22,563 nucleotides of DNA from a virus, in the IMG/VR virus record IMGVR_UViG_3300009163_000202, positions 1 to 22,563 of that record, one strand, 5' to 3'. A program made the translations under genes and the position numbers. Below, piece after piece: positions 7,371-14,796 of this stretch (positions within the stretch are counted from its first letter, which is position 1; every line of letters begins with the position of its first letter). Under the pieces are notes generated by a model that worked only from the letters and a program-made list of their open reading frames with translations, did not search any database and was not told the DNA's origin.

Positions 7371-8004
7371 TGTGTTCTATTATTTCAATTGTTTGGGCAG
7401 TTCTTATATGGTGTGTTTCATTCCAATCATCGGGTAATACATTTATCCTTCTATCTTCATTTGACTTATCATTTAAGCAATAATGTTTAAACTCTATATC
7501 AATATCTAACATGGCTCCTGCATCAATATATATTTGATTAATCCATCTATCTTGAGCGTGATTTCCACAAAACATGTCAAAAATTTTACATGATTCTAAA
7601 GTTATTATAGGGAACACATCACTATTTTTACCGTTTTCTTTTGGACTTAAACAAACCATTTCATCGGGTTGGTTTGGCAATATCAAATCCCATTCTTTAG
7701 TAAGTATTTGTGCATCATCTGTTGAAAACATAATCCAACTACCTGTAGCTAATTTATACATGTAGTTGGCGTATGTATGCAACGAGTTATATCCTTCCAA
7801 TCTATCTGAAACAATAAACTTAATGTTAATATCTGTTCTAATCTCGTTAATCCTTGAATATGATTCTGTATCATCACAATCGAACTTAACAATAAATTCA
7901 ACATTGTTTTTATCAGATGCTAAATTAACAAATGAATCTATGCAAGATACAAGTCTATCGAATCTATACCTACTTGGTATTAATACTGTTAATATTGGTT
8001 TCAT
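7363..8004 (-). CDS. GT-A type glycosyltransferase-like protein
   Basis: This gene encodes 213 residues. The opening MKPILTVLIPSRYRFDRL is the first beta strand and nucleotide-binding loop of GT-A (family 2-like) enzymes. FDCDD (41-45) and STDDAQI (94-100, the DxD-like metal site) follow at the expected spacing. The late segment with CGNHAQDRWINQ and DDWNETHH may form the acceptor side. It would transfer a sugar from a nucleotide donor in the cytoplasm; the acceptor cannot be deduced. It is the last intact gene of the sugar cassette, followed with an 8-base overlap by the broken CxxC gene. The small size means a minimal catalytic domain without membrane helices. Confidence 0.65.
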   Translation of the reverse strand: MKPILTVLIPSRYRFDRLVSCIDSFVNLASDKNNVEFIVKFDCDDTESYSRINEIRTDINIKFIVSDRLEGYNSLHTYANYMYKLATGSWIMFSTDDAQILTKEWDLILPNQPDEMVCLSPKENGKNSDVFPIITLESCKIFDMFCGNHAQDRWINQIYIDAGAMLDIDIEFKHYCLNDKSNEDRRINVLPDDWNETHHIRTAQTIEIIEHNG

Positions 8005-8039
8005 TGAATTAGTTTTACCTCGTTTTTTCCATTGTAATT

Positions 8040-8561
8040 CTATCCTCCTACTATATATTTCCCGAATGCCTCCCCTTCAAATATTGATACATCAATTGTA
8101 TTACTTAGTGCTGTTGCCCACAAATTAGTACTTTTTATATCAATTCTATATTTAAACAAAGGGAATATATTATTATACCTATAATCACCTTGACCAAATG
8201 GTTCGGTGTCGTGAACAACAAAGATGTCGAAATTATCAACAAGTCTTTTTATATCAATATGCCTTTGCTCTCCCGGTGCGTGGTCAATAAGTATTACTGA
8301 ACCTTTAGGGTTTATTGATTCCCAATTATTATCGGGAACAAATGTAGATTTATGTAACTTTGCCCACTCCTCCCCATTGTCGTAGGTTTCAAATGACCTA
8401 CCCGATTGTTTGCAATATTCACGAAGATAGGAAGTTGAACCCCATCCACTACCAAACTCTACTACATTGCCATCAGTTACGTTTAATGCGCACCATAATA
8501 ATAGTCTATGATTATCATTACTATCTGCTTGTAGGTTCTCTAAAAATTCTGTTTTTGTCAT
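8040..8561 (-). CDS. SAM-dependent methyltransferase-like protein in the sugar cassette
   Basis: This gene encodes 173 residues. VVEFGSGWGSTSYL (33-46) is a class I methyltransferase motif I with the Gly-rich SAM loop. ETYDNGEEW (58-66) supplies the acidic residue after strand 2. VILIDHAPGEQRHID (89-103) and FVVHDTEP (114-121) resemble motifs of the Methyltransf_24-like group often found in sugar biosynthesis clusters. The likely role is O-methylation of a sugar or a small cytoplasmic substrate, but the acceptor is unknown. It lies 35 bases upstream of the next glycosyltransferase-like gene and 11 bases after the previous one, so it belongs to the same operon. It is shorter than most such enzymes but contains the whole visible core. 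Confidence 0.65.
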   Translation of the reverse strand: MTKTEFLENLQADSNDNHRLLLWCALNVTDGNVVEFGSGWGSTSYLREYCKQSGRSFETYDNGEEWAKLHKSTFVPDNNWESINPKGSVILIDHAPGEQRHIDIKRLVDNFDIFVVHDTEPFGQGDYRYNNIFPLFKYRIDIKSTNLWATALSNTIDVSIFEGEAFGKYIVGG

Positions 8562-8572
8562 ATTGTTTTGTT

Positions 8573-9328
8573 TTATAGTTTTCCATGTATTTTTTCATAA
8601 ACATCAATAAACTTTCCTAACTTATCGGGGTGCATTACATTATTGTTTTCGCAGTGTGCATCTACCCAGTTTGGCTGTTTCTGTGTTTCCTCCCAATTAT
8701 ATCTATCTACCCTTCCAAGTGCCAACGTAGCTCCTGCAATATTTATCTGCCCCCTGTTAATCATTGTGAGTTGGTCTTTGAATGGCATTAATCTTTTGGT
8801 TAATAGGTTCCAGTCAAAATTCCACCACTGTTCCCAATCATCGCTGAATGCTAATCCTGTTTCGTTTGCATCTCTTAACATATCCGATACTGTATCGAAG
8901 GTACAGTTTAGATATTGCTTCCAGTTTGCGCCTGTCATTGCTACATATCCCATCGGGAAGTAATTAAACCAAGTTAGGTCGTGTCCGTAAATTGTAACTT
9001 CGTGCGGTGATGGTTTCCAATAGTCTTGCAGTGGTATCAAATCCATGTCGCTTGTCATAATCAGAGCGTCCATTGGCAGGTAGTTCGCTGCATACAAACG
9101 TGAAGCCTGTGCGATTGTTTCATTCCTTAATCCTTCGATTACTGGCAGCTTTACTATGATAGTTTCCTTTCGGTTTACTTGCAATTTATTTACATCAACA
9201 TCGTTTGTTACCATTACACATAAATCCCATCCATAAATCGCCCAAGCCTTTTCTACATAAGGTAGGTAAAATAGATAGTCAGGATTGTTATTACTTGACA
9301 CTACTACATACTTCTTGTATTGTTCCAT
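8573..9328 (-). CDS. Glycosyltransferase-like protein with DMD metal motif
   Basis: This gene encodes 251 residues. After an N-terminal strand (KKYVVVSSNNN) the protein has ASRLYAANYLP (75-85) and ALIMTSDMDLIPL (88-100). The latter is the typical end of a GT-A nucleotide-binding half, with the DMD triad (94-96) as metal and sugar-nucleotide site. The later WEQWWNFDWNLL segment and INRGQINIAGATLALGRVDR may form the acceptor side. No membrane segment is visible. The start lies inside the 3' end of a 56-residue gene (38-base overlap), suggesting coupling. One 60-base line of this gene (9001-9060) has about 45% G+C, well above neighbours such as 11761-11820 (about 18%), so it may have a different origin. 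Confidence 0.65.
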   Translation of the reverse strand: MEQYKKYVVVSSNNNPDYLFYLPYVEKAWAIYGWDLCVMVTNDVDVNKLQVNRKETIIVKLPVIEGLRNETIAQASRLYAANYLPMDALIMTSDMDLIPLQDYWKPSPHEVTIYGHDLTWFNYFPMGYVAMTGANWKQYLNCTFDTVSDMLRDANETGLAFSDDWEQWWNFDWNLLTKRLMPFKDQLTMINRGQINIAGATLALGRVDRYNWEETQKQPNWVDAHCENNNVMHPDKLGKFIDVYEKIHGKL

Positions 9329-9461
9329 TGGTTATAATTATATTTATAGTTTGTTTTGTATCTTTAATAGTCAATAGATGTGATATATCGGTTGAATACT
9401 GCAACTCAATAGGTGTTACTGATACATCTATCCCTTGTATATCTACTACTGTTCCATTCAT
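9291..9461 (-). CDS. Small hypothetical protein, 56 residues
   Basis: The gene starts with an ATG at 9461 placed directly after the TAA of the upstream glycosyltransferase gene (9462-9464), and ends with TAA at 9291-9293, inside the next gene. The protein opens MNGTVVDIQGIDVSV and alternates hydrophobic and polar residues (strand-like), with no signal or membrane helix. The exact TAA-ATG junction and its filling of an otherwise empty gap support a real gene. I recognise no family. A small virion decoration-type or beta-sandwich fragment is only a guess. Confidence 0.45.
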   Translation of the reverse strand: MNGTVVDIQGIDVSVTPIELQYSTDISHLLTIKDTKQTINIIITNGTIQEVCSSVK

Positions 9462-10301
9462 TTAATAAATGTTTTCTTTAATCCAGTAAAAAATATCTTC
9501 AAAAGGTTTTTCTGCTGCCCTTATATCTTCAAACCTATCATAGTATTTATTTAAAAACTTATCCATTGTTGTATTGTAGTAACCACTACTTCCAATGTGT
9601 CCGCAGGTTTCGTTACTTGCTTTCATTTCAATTGGCACATTTGGTAGTTCTAAATCGGGTACCGTATTATGCCATTCAGATAAAAAGGTGTTAGGCATTC
9701 CAAGTAGATAGTGTTGGACAATACTATCGTTACCCTGTTGCGCAAATTTTTGATAAACAAACTGATTTAATAAATCTTGGTCTGTCCCTTTTCTACTATA
9801 GTCAGATACCATATTAACCAGTTCATCCCACGAACCAATCCCTAACCTTTCAGAAAAGTATTTAGGTCTTACTCCTATCATACCTCCCATCAACGGAATA
9901 TTATGGCTAACACTATCAGCAATTGCATGAAGTACCTTACCCTCTCTATGCAGCCAATACTGAACACATTGTGCCTCTTTATATGTTAAAGGGCTATCTA
10001 CATCTCTACATATTACTGCTTCAATATCTTTTTCAAATGCAGGTTTTATTCTCCAAAGCATCGCTTTACATAATGGAGTGTTATCAGGCTCTATTCTTAC
10101 CTGTATGTTTAATTTAGAAAATAGCTCTATAAAGCCATTGTAGGTAGAATGGTCAGTGTATAGTCTTATTGTCCAATCGGGGTAAATTAACCTCTGCAAT
10201 CTAATGTTTACCATTAACCCTCTTAAATAAGATAAGAAGTCAAAACAATTTTCTTGTCTTTCTTTTCCATAACCAAATAATGAATAAGTTATTAATTTCA
10301 T
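9462..10301 (-). CDS. Glycosyltransferase-like protein with DVD metal motif
   Basis: This gene encodes 279 residues, the largest of the GT-A-like members. It starts MKLITYSLFGYGKERQEN, a beginning common in phage and capsule-type sugar transferases. PDWTIRLYTDHST (41-53) is an early strand-loop. AVICRDVDSPLT (95-106) carries the DVD metal motif (100-102). HAIADSVSHNIPLMGGMIGVR (about 125-145) resembles the substrate-binding segment of this group. The likely role is sugar transfer onto a lipid, protein or DNA acceptor in the cytoplasm. The start overlaps the preceding gene's stop by four bases (ATGA). No transmembrane helix is seen. Confidence 0.68.
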   Translation of the reverse strand: MKLITYSLFGYGKERQENCFDFLSYLRGLMVNIRLQRLIYPDWTIRLYTDHSTYNGFIELFSKLNIQVRIEPDNTPLCKAMLWRIKPAFEKDIEAVICRDVDSPLTYKEAQCVQYWLHREGKVLHAIADSVSHNIPLMGGMIGVRPKYFSERLGIGSWDELVNMVSDYSRKGTDQDLLNQFVYQKFAQQGNDSIVQHYLLGMPNTFLSEWHNTVPDLELPNVPIEMKASNETCGHIGSSGYYNTTMDKFLNKYYDRFEDIRAAEKPFEDIFYWIKENIY

Positions 10302-10861
10302 TTTGTTGTTGTATAATGATAGTGATAGATAACTTCGTTTATCTTATATTCTGTTTTTATCAATCCACTATTCTTCACCTGTGTCGCCCAGTCAGTATCT
10401 TCTCCAAAGTTTATCTCAGGGAACTTAAATTGTTTTGCTATGCTTGTTTTTATGCAGTTTAGGTGGTTTGGGTATCGCTCATAAATAATCTGAGAACCTG
10501 TTGCATTTGTTTTATATTTATCATATTTAACAGAATGCTCAAACAACTCAGGATTACAGCCATCCCACGTTATAACACCAATTAATGAGCAACAATCTAC
10601 ATCCTCTTTTATCCCTTCAAATAGTTTTTCAATATAGTTTGCCCCAATACTATCATCATCGTCAATATAGCAGACATACTTACCAACAGCACATCTCATT
10701 AATTCATTTCTTTTAGCACCAATTGATAATTCACCATTATCTATACAACTAATTATTTCAACCTCACTTGTTTTTTGTTTTTCTAACTCTTTTATTAAAG
10801 CGAAATACATTTCAGTTCTCGAATGCAATGATGGGATAAGAATTGATAATTTACAAGTCAT
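10298..10861 (-). CDS. Family 2-type glycosyltransferase
   Basis: This gene encodes 187 residues. MTCKLSILIPSLHSR is the GT2 first strand and loop. GAKRNELMRCAVGKYVCYIDDDDSI (48-72) is the classic run-up to the DxD metal site (DDDD at 67-70), and NFGEDTDWATQVKNSG (151-166) matches the ED acceptor/base motif of this family. All core motifs are present in order, so this is one of the clearest glycosyltransferases in the cassette. It overlaps both neighbours: 11 bases upstream, and four bases (ATGA) downstream. It lacks a C-terminal membrane region, so it is likely soluble. Confidence 0.78.
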   Translation of the reverse strand: MTCKLSILIPSLHSRTEMYFALIKELEKQKTSEVEIISCIDNGELSIGAKRNELMRCAVGKYVCYIDDDDSIGANYIEKLFEGIKEDVDCCSLIGVITWDGCNPELFEHSVKYDKYKTNATGSQIIYERYPNHLNCIKTSIAKQFKFPEINFGEDTDWATQVKNSGLIKTEYKINEVIYHYHYTTTK

Positions 10862-11492
10862 AATTATTTATTTTCCTTTTAAAATATGTTTGTTGGTCTT
10901 CACTATTAAAAGATTCAGTGTAATTATATTGAGAATCAAAATTGGCTCTGCCATATGCAGGATGTAAATGTATAAATAAATTATCATTTATAAATTTATA
11001 TCTATTTAATATTTTAGCTACATCTGTCATTTCATTGTCGCAATATAGTGATTTGTATTCGGGATTATAAATGTAGCCGAACCTTTTATAATATTCCCTC
11101 CCCATTATTGCCATTGTAATAAGGTCTAAACGGTTGCCGTCAGGAAAATGAATACATTGGTCCAAATAGTTTTTATCACAAAAAGAATCTCTAATTATTT
11201 TATCAAAATCTTTTCTAGTAAACATCATGTCATCGCTCATATTTACCAATATATCCCAATCATAATAATAGTTTTGCAAGTCCCTATTAATTGCATCAAC
11301 TTTATTAAGAGATGTCCCTTTTTTTATTGTTGTATTTTTATAAATAGTTAAATAATTACTACTACTATCATCTTTGTCAACACTAACAAGTATATGAAAA
11401 TTGTCATTACTCATATTATTTATAATACTCTCAATCCCTCTATGGAATAATGATGGTCTACTTCTTGTTGCGTATTTAAATAGTATTTTCAT
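10851..11492 (-). CDS. Glycosyltransferase-like protein
   Basis: This gene encodes 213 residues. MKILFKYATRSRPSLFHRGI and HILVSVDKDDSS (33-44) fit the first half of a GT-A fold. DILVNMSDDMMF (80-91) is the metal-site strand with SDD in place of DxD. SLYCDNEMTDVAK is a later acidic motif often seen in this phage group. The gene overlaps its upstream neighbour by 17 bases and its downstream neighbour by 11, so it is embedded in the operon. The DNA is strongly AT-rich. The motif fit is looser than for the GT2 genes on either side, so donor and acceptor are unknown. Confidence 0.6.
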   Translation of the reverse strand: MKILFKYATRSRPSLFHRGIESIINNMSNDNFHILVSVDKDDSSSNYLTIYKNTTIKKGTSLNKVDAINRDLQNYYYDWDILVNMSDDMMFTRKDFDKIIRDSFCDKNYLDQCIHFPDGNRLDLITMAIMGREYYKRFGYIYNPEYKSLYCDNEMTDVAKILNRYKFINDNLFIHLHPAYGRANFDSQYNYTESFNSEDQQTYFKRKINNYDL

Positions 11493-12084
11493 TAAAATAT
11501 TTATTCCAATTTAATTTAACATATTTATTTTTTTCTTCATCTGATATACTTGATTTATGATTTACTGTAGAATAATCATGTGCAAATAAATATTCGCTAG
11601 TTCCTTCAATCATTCTGTATCTATTATTTTCGCCATATATTCTATTTGAAAAATCAGCATGTTCAAATCCGTAAATAGTATATTTTTCATCAAATAAACC
11701 TACTTTTTCTATTGCATTTTTTGTCAAAAACATAAACACTCCACCACAATCGTTATAATATTCTTTACCACTTATTTTTAAAATAAATCTATGTTTTTTT
11801 TTATTTAAAAACAGCACATGTTCTTCTTTTGAATAAACAAAAAATTCAATCCATTTATCTTTAATTGGAAAACAATCATCATCAAAAAGAAATACATATT
11901 CACAATCTTTTAAAGCTATTAAACATTCGTTTTTCCTAAACGCTACACCTCTTCTATCTTCATCTGAATCAACAGCTATATATAATTTCGTGTCATAGCC
12001 TGATGAATGCTTATTAATTTGGCTAACACACTGTTTTAAACAATCAGGGCGGTTAAAAGTTGTTATTCCTATTCCTACCTTCAT
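11476..12084 (-). CDS. Family 2-type glycosyltransferase
   Basis: This gene encodes 202 residues. MKVGIGITTFNRPDCLKQCV is a textbook GT2 opening. LYIAVDSDEDRRG (34-46) gives the uridine-binding Asp, and YVFLFDDDCFPI (63-74) the DDD metal site. GGVFMFLTKNAIEKVGLFDE followed by YGFEHADFSNRI (about 139-150) matches the ED-type catalytic segment. It overlaps the GT4-like gene by four bases upstream and the next glycosyltransferase gene by 17 bases downstream. The region is among the most AT-rich of the window. It is a soluble catalytic domain with no membrane segment; a role in building the same glycan as its neighbours is inferred. Confidence 0.78.
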   Translation of the reverse strand: MKVGIGITTFNRPDCLKQCVSQINKHSSGYDTKLYIAVDSDEDRRGVAFRKNECLIALKDCEYVFLFDDDCFPIKDKWIEFFVYSKEEHVLFLNKKKHRFILKISGKEYYNDCGGVFMFLTKNAIEKVGLFDEKYTIYGFEHADFSNRIYGENNRYRMIEGTSEYLFAHDYSTVNHKSSISDEEKNKYVKLNWNKYFNENTI

Positions 12085-13196
12085 ATTGATTGATAAAATT
12101 CATGCCTGTCTTTATTAACCACATCCATTATATATTTTTCCTTCACTAATTCGTGCAATTTTTCTTTTTGGTCATTTGCTTTATTTGGATTTAAAACCAA
12201 TGACTTCATAGCAACACCCCAACCTTCATTTCTTTTTGATGGATTTATTAACATTGAATTATTCTTTGTGCAATCAATCGAATATGGAGGCACATTACTT
12301 ACTATAACTGATTTTTTAAACCAACCCGCTTCTATTATTTTCAATTGCGATTTATATTGATTGAATCCATTTACATTTAAAGGAATTAATGCTATATCTA
12401 TTTCATTATATAACTTAGCATAATTCCAAACATCGCTACCCCACAACCTTTTATAAGGTTGAGTATCTCCTGCTTCATTCCCTTCTTGTTTGTTTAGTTT
12501 TAGATATTTTAAATATTTATTATCATTTAAATTTTTATAATTATCTGTAAATATTTTTTCAAGAAAATGATATTGGTAATTATCACTATAACCTCCTAAA
12601 CACAACTGAAATTTAGTATTATCTGTTTTCCACAATTCACAAATACCCTCATACATCAGTCTTACATCCTGAATGTGATACAAACCACCTACCCAACCAA
12701 ACCTCATTCTATCTGAATAATAATCTACCTGTTCAAATTGTGGCTCGGTCGTATCAATGGAATTAGGTAGTACAACAACATTTTTATTGATTTCTCTAAT
12801 TTTAGTTGCAAATATTTCGGTTGTTGTTGTTACATAATCGGCATTGCGAAGCCCATCCAACGCTTGTGCTGCGTAATTATGTTTTATATATTCATCTTTT
12901 AATTCATGGTCCTTGTGCAATATCCAATAATCATCAATGTCAATTATTACCTTACACCCTGCACGTTTACACCTATTTATTATTTCAACAGTATTTCCTT
13001 TGTAATCAACTATTCTAAGAAATGTCACTATTGAATAACTTGAAAGTTCCTGCTCTGAAAATGTGGTTATATTGTAAGTTATATCACATCTATATTCATT
13101 CGGATATTCTCTATCTAGGTGCGAATGTGGGATTAATTGTCTATGGTAATTTAACCCTGTATTTTGCTGGTGTGTTACAACTAAAATATTTATCAT
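12081..13196 (-). CDS. GT-B type (family 4-like) glycosyltransferase
   Basis: This gene encodes 371 residues, about the normal length for GT4 enzymes and the only GT-B-like protein here. The N-terminal half has MINILVVTHQQNTGLNYHRQL and, later, CKVIIDIDDYWILHKDH. The second half has RFGWVGGLYHIQDV (strand and loop at the start of the donor-binding domain), IDIALIPLN and KIIEAGWFKKSVIVSNVPPY, where the E of IIEAG is the usual donor-binding glutamate. The reaction is sugar transfer with retention in this family. It is the first gene of the cassette, and its ATG overlaps the stop of the sigma-like gene by four bases (ATGA). Confidence 0.75.
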   Translation of the reverse strand: MINILVVTHQQNTGLNYHRQLIPHSHLDREYPNEYRCDITYNITTFSEQELSSYSIVTFLRIVDYKGNTVEIINRCKRAGCKVIIDIDDYWILHKDHELKDEYIKHNYAAQALDGLRNADYVTTTTEIFATKIREINKNVVVLPNSIDTTEPQFEQVDYYSDRMRFGWVGGLYHIQDVRLMYEGICELWKTDNTKFQLCLGGYSDNYQYHFLEKIFTDNYKNLNDNKYLKYLKLNKQEGNEAGDTQPYKRLWGSDVWNYAKLYNEIDIALIPLNVNGFNQYKSQLKIIEAGWFKKSVIVSNVPPYSIDCTKNNSMLINPSKRNEGWGVAMKSLVLNPNKANDQKEKLHELVKEKYIMDVVNKDRHEFYQSI

Positions 13197-13711
13197 TTAC
13201 ATTTATTTTTTATTTTATTTTGAAAAGACTGTATATGTTTTCTAACTGTTAGATATGGGATTCCTGTAACTCTACTAACCTCTTTATAATTTCCACAATC
13301 AACATAAATTTCAAATAATTTAGCTTGTGCGGGATAGATATTTTTTTTTATACTTTTAGTTATTTCCTTATCAATTTCTGATTCTATTTTTTTAATCTGT
13401 TCTTCATCATTAAAATCATCATCATTAGTGTTTATGTTTTCAGGTAATTCCTCCGTTTTTAGTTTTCCGTATAATTGTTTCTTGAACTCCGACCTATTGC
13501 TGTGTATAGATATATAGATTATTCTAGCAACGTACATCCTCAACCCCCCTTCTTTATGCAATTTTATTAATTTATCATCATTTATTTCAAGCAAATATAA
13601 ACAAACATACTGAAACAAATCTTTATACAAATCACATCCAGCAACAGAATAACAATAATCAATGTATTTTTCATCATTACATATTTCATTCAATATTTCA
13701 TTTTTGTTCAC
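13193..13711 (-). CDS. Sigma factor-like regulator, likely late transcription activator
   Basis: I place the start at a GTG (13711-13709); an upstream TTG at 13726 is the other option, and no in-frame ATG exists here. The product is about 172 residues. The first part (DLYKDLFQYVCLYLLE, then GGLRMYVARIIYISIHSNR) resembles sigma-70 region 2. An acidic linker with NDDDFNDEE follows. The C-terminal KLFEIYVDCGNYKEVSRVTGIP and TVRKHIQSF form a region 4-type helix-turn-helix. Phages of Bacteroidota often carry such sigma-like genes ahead of late operons. It would direct host RNA polymerase to phage promoters or act as a transcription cofactor. It is the first gene of the leftward operon and abuts the divergent control region. 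Confidence 0.68.
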   Translation of the reverse strand: MNKNEILNEICNDEKYIDYCYSVAGCDLYKDLFQYVCLYLLEINDDKLIKLHKEGGLRMYVARIIYISIHSNRSEFKKQLYGKLKTEELPENINTNDDDFNDEEQIKKIESEIDKEITKSIKKNIYPAQAKLFEIYVDCGNYKEVSRVTGIPYLTVRKHIQSFQNKIKNKCK

Positions 13712-13741
13712 TTTACAAAAGTGCAAAATTTATATGATTCA

Positions 13742-13755
13742 AACAAACTTTTGTT
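13742..13755. promoter_or_regulatory. 14-base palindrome in divergent control region
   Basis: The sequence AACAAACTTTTGTT has perfect 6-base arms around a CT centre. It lies 11 bases upstream of the rightward -33 element and just upstream of the leftward sigma-like gene. This is a good position for an operator serving both directions. No binding protein is shown. Confidence 0.35.
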
Positions 13756-13766
13756 GAAAATTAGTT

Positions 13767-13797
13767 TTGATTATAAATGTATTTAATCATATTTTTG
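13767..13797 (+). promoter_or_regulatory. Bacteroidota-type promoter for the rightward operon
   Basis: TTG at 13767-13769 is followed after 20 bases by TATTTTTG at 13790-13797, a full match to the TAnnTTTG -7 element of Bacteroidota promoters. A start a few bases downstream would give a leader of about 90 bases before the ATG at 13894. This shows that the in-frame ATG at 13777 is not the gene start. Confidence 0.6.
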
Positions 13798-13893
13798 CGG
13801 AATAAACATATAAAAAGGCACTGCATTAATAAAATAGGGTTAGGGGTAGAAAGTTATAATAGAAATATTGAAAATATTAAATATCACAAAAAT

Positions 13894-14076
13894 ATGTACA
13901 AGAAAGTAAAAGTAAAAAAAAGTGGCGGTAAACGACACGGTGCTGGGGCAAAGAAGAAAACTGATAAGAAAATACAGGTAACTTTCTATATTGAACAATC
14001 AATTATAAATAAAGTTGGTGGGCTGAAAAATGCTAAACAAGGGTGTTACGAGCATTTGTTTTTCTGCACTACTTAA
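13894..14076 (+). CDS. Small basic protein, possible DNA-binding regulator
   Basis: This gene encodes 60 residues from the ATG at 13894, which is downstream of the promoter. The sequence MYKKVKVKKSGGKRHGAGAKKKTDKK is strongly basic and is followed by IQVTFYIEQSIINKVGG, a strand-then-helix pattern like the ribbon-helix-helix or Arc-type small regulators that begin with a GGxRxGAGRK-type segment. It is the first gene of the rightward operon, next to a palindrome, which fits a regulator of the divergent promoters. The weak fit and small size leave other roles open. Confidence 0.5.
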   Translation: MYKKVKVKKSGGKRHGAGAKKKTDKKIQVTFYIEQSIINKVGGLKNAKQGCYEHLFFCTT

Positions 14077-14108
14077 TTCTAGTACGAAAGCTAATTTATA
14101 TTGAATCT

Positions 14109-14133
14109 AAATAAGGGGCGAAATACCTTATTT
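14109..14133 (+). terminator. Weak hairpin after the first rightward gene
   Basis: AAATAAGG at 14109-14116 pairs with CCTTATTT at 14126-14133 around a 9-base loop, and the next bases are TATTG. The stem has only two G:C pairs and no long T run. It could be a weak terminator or attenuator separating the first gene from the second promoter at 14201. Confidence 0.3.
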
Positions 14134-14200
14134 TATTGCAATTTCAAAGGGTTTTTAAAAATCTCAAAAAAAACATTTTAAAAAATAATTGAAAATAAAA

Positions 14201-14230
14201 TTGTCAATTCAAATATTAAGCATAATTTTG
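14201..14230 (+). promoter_or_regulatory. Strong Bacteroidota-type promoter
   Basis: TTG at 14201-14203, a 19-base spacer and TAATTTTG at 14223-14230, followed by C, match the consensus closely. It would start transcription about 45-50 bases before the ATG at 14282 and drive the main rightward set of genes. It is the best promoter in the window. Confidence 0.68.
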
Positions 14231-14281
14231 CATCGTCAAAGAAAAACAACGAAGTTTTTTCGGGAACAAAATAAAAGAAAA

Positions 14282-14608
14282 ATGAAATATCAAATCAAAA
14301 TTTTTACAACAGACAACACTAACAGCGAATGGTCGTTCTCAACTATTGCTATGTTAATGAAAAGAAATGATAATGAAATTGTTTCTGACGAACATGAAAT
14401 AATTGAAACAGCAATTGTTGATGCAAAGAAAATTGCAAATAATATTGCTGGACAAACGCCTGAAGATTTAAAACAAGATGTTGATATTGTTGTTGAAATC
14501 AACAGTGTTGACGAAGAAAATGAAATTATTGAAACTGTTGAATGTTTCATAGCAACAGAAATTCGTTTTGAAAATGGCGAAATGAATGTAACCAAAATTC
14601 AAAACTAA
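14282..14608 (+). CDS. Hypothetical acidic protein, 108 residues
   Basis: I take the ATG at 14282, preceded by an A-rich stretch, because it lies just downstream of the promoter; longer readings would start before the transcript. The protein opens MKYQIKIFTTDNTNSEW and is rich in Glu, Asp and Ile, with alternating strands and one helix (ETAIVDAKKIANNIAG). No family is recognised. It is the first gene behind the strongest promoter, a position where phages often place host-takeover proteins, but this is inference only. Confidence 0.65.
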   Translation: MKYQIKIFTTDNTNSEWSFSTIAMLMKRNDNEIVSDEHEIIETAIVDAKKIANNIAGQTPEDLKQDVDIVVEINSVDEENEIIETVECFIATEIRFENGEMNVTKIQN

Positions 14609-14609
14609 A

Positions 14610-14693
14610 ATGGAAAAAAAAGCAACAGGTTTCAGGCTGGACCCAGATGTATTCGGAGTATCGGCTATACCACAAAGCAGGTCAATAGAATAG
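14610..14693 (+). CDS. Possible mini-protein, 27 residues
   Basis: The ATG starts one base after the stop of the previous gene and the frame ends with TAG at 14691. The protein starts MEKKATGFRLDPDVFG. It is soluble-looking and of unknown function. The close coupling is the only support, so it may be a chance frame. Confidence 0.3.
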   Translation: MEKKATGFRLDPDVFGVSAIPQSRSIE

Positions 14694-14695
14694 AT

Positions 14696-14794
14696 ATGCT
14701 ACTATTCTTATCAACAGAATTATTATTCCCGTTGTCTTTTATGGCTATTTTCGTAATATTGGCACTAATTTTTAACAAACCTAAAACTAAATAA
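14696..14794 (+). CDS. Possible single-pass membrane mini-protein, 32 residues
   Basis: The ATG at 14696 begins a 32-residue frame almost entirely hydrophobic (MLLFLSTELLFPLSF, then MAIFVILALIF) with a basic end, NKPKTK. The layout is one membrane helix with a positive C-terminus. It ends two bases before the next ATG (14797). Such membrane mini-proteins are common in phage early regions. The function is unknown. Confidence 0.4.
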   Translation: MLLFLSTELLFPLSFMAIFVILALIFNKPKTK

Positions 14795-14796
14795 TA

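Noticed and set aside
13777-13893. Longer start for the first rightward gene
   Set aside because: The upstream ATG at 13777 lies before the -7 element at 13790-13797, so it would not be in the transcript; MYKKVK at 13894 is the better start.
14189-14281. Upstream TTG start for the 108-residue protein
   Set aside because: It would start before the -33 element at 14201 and the added residues look like intergenic AT-rich DNA.
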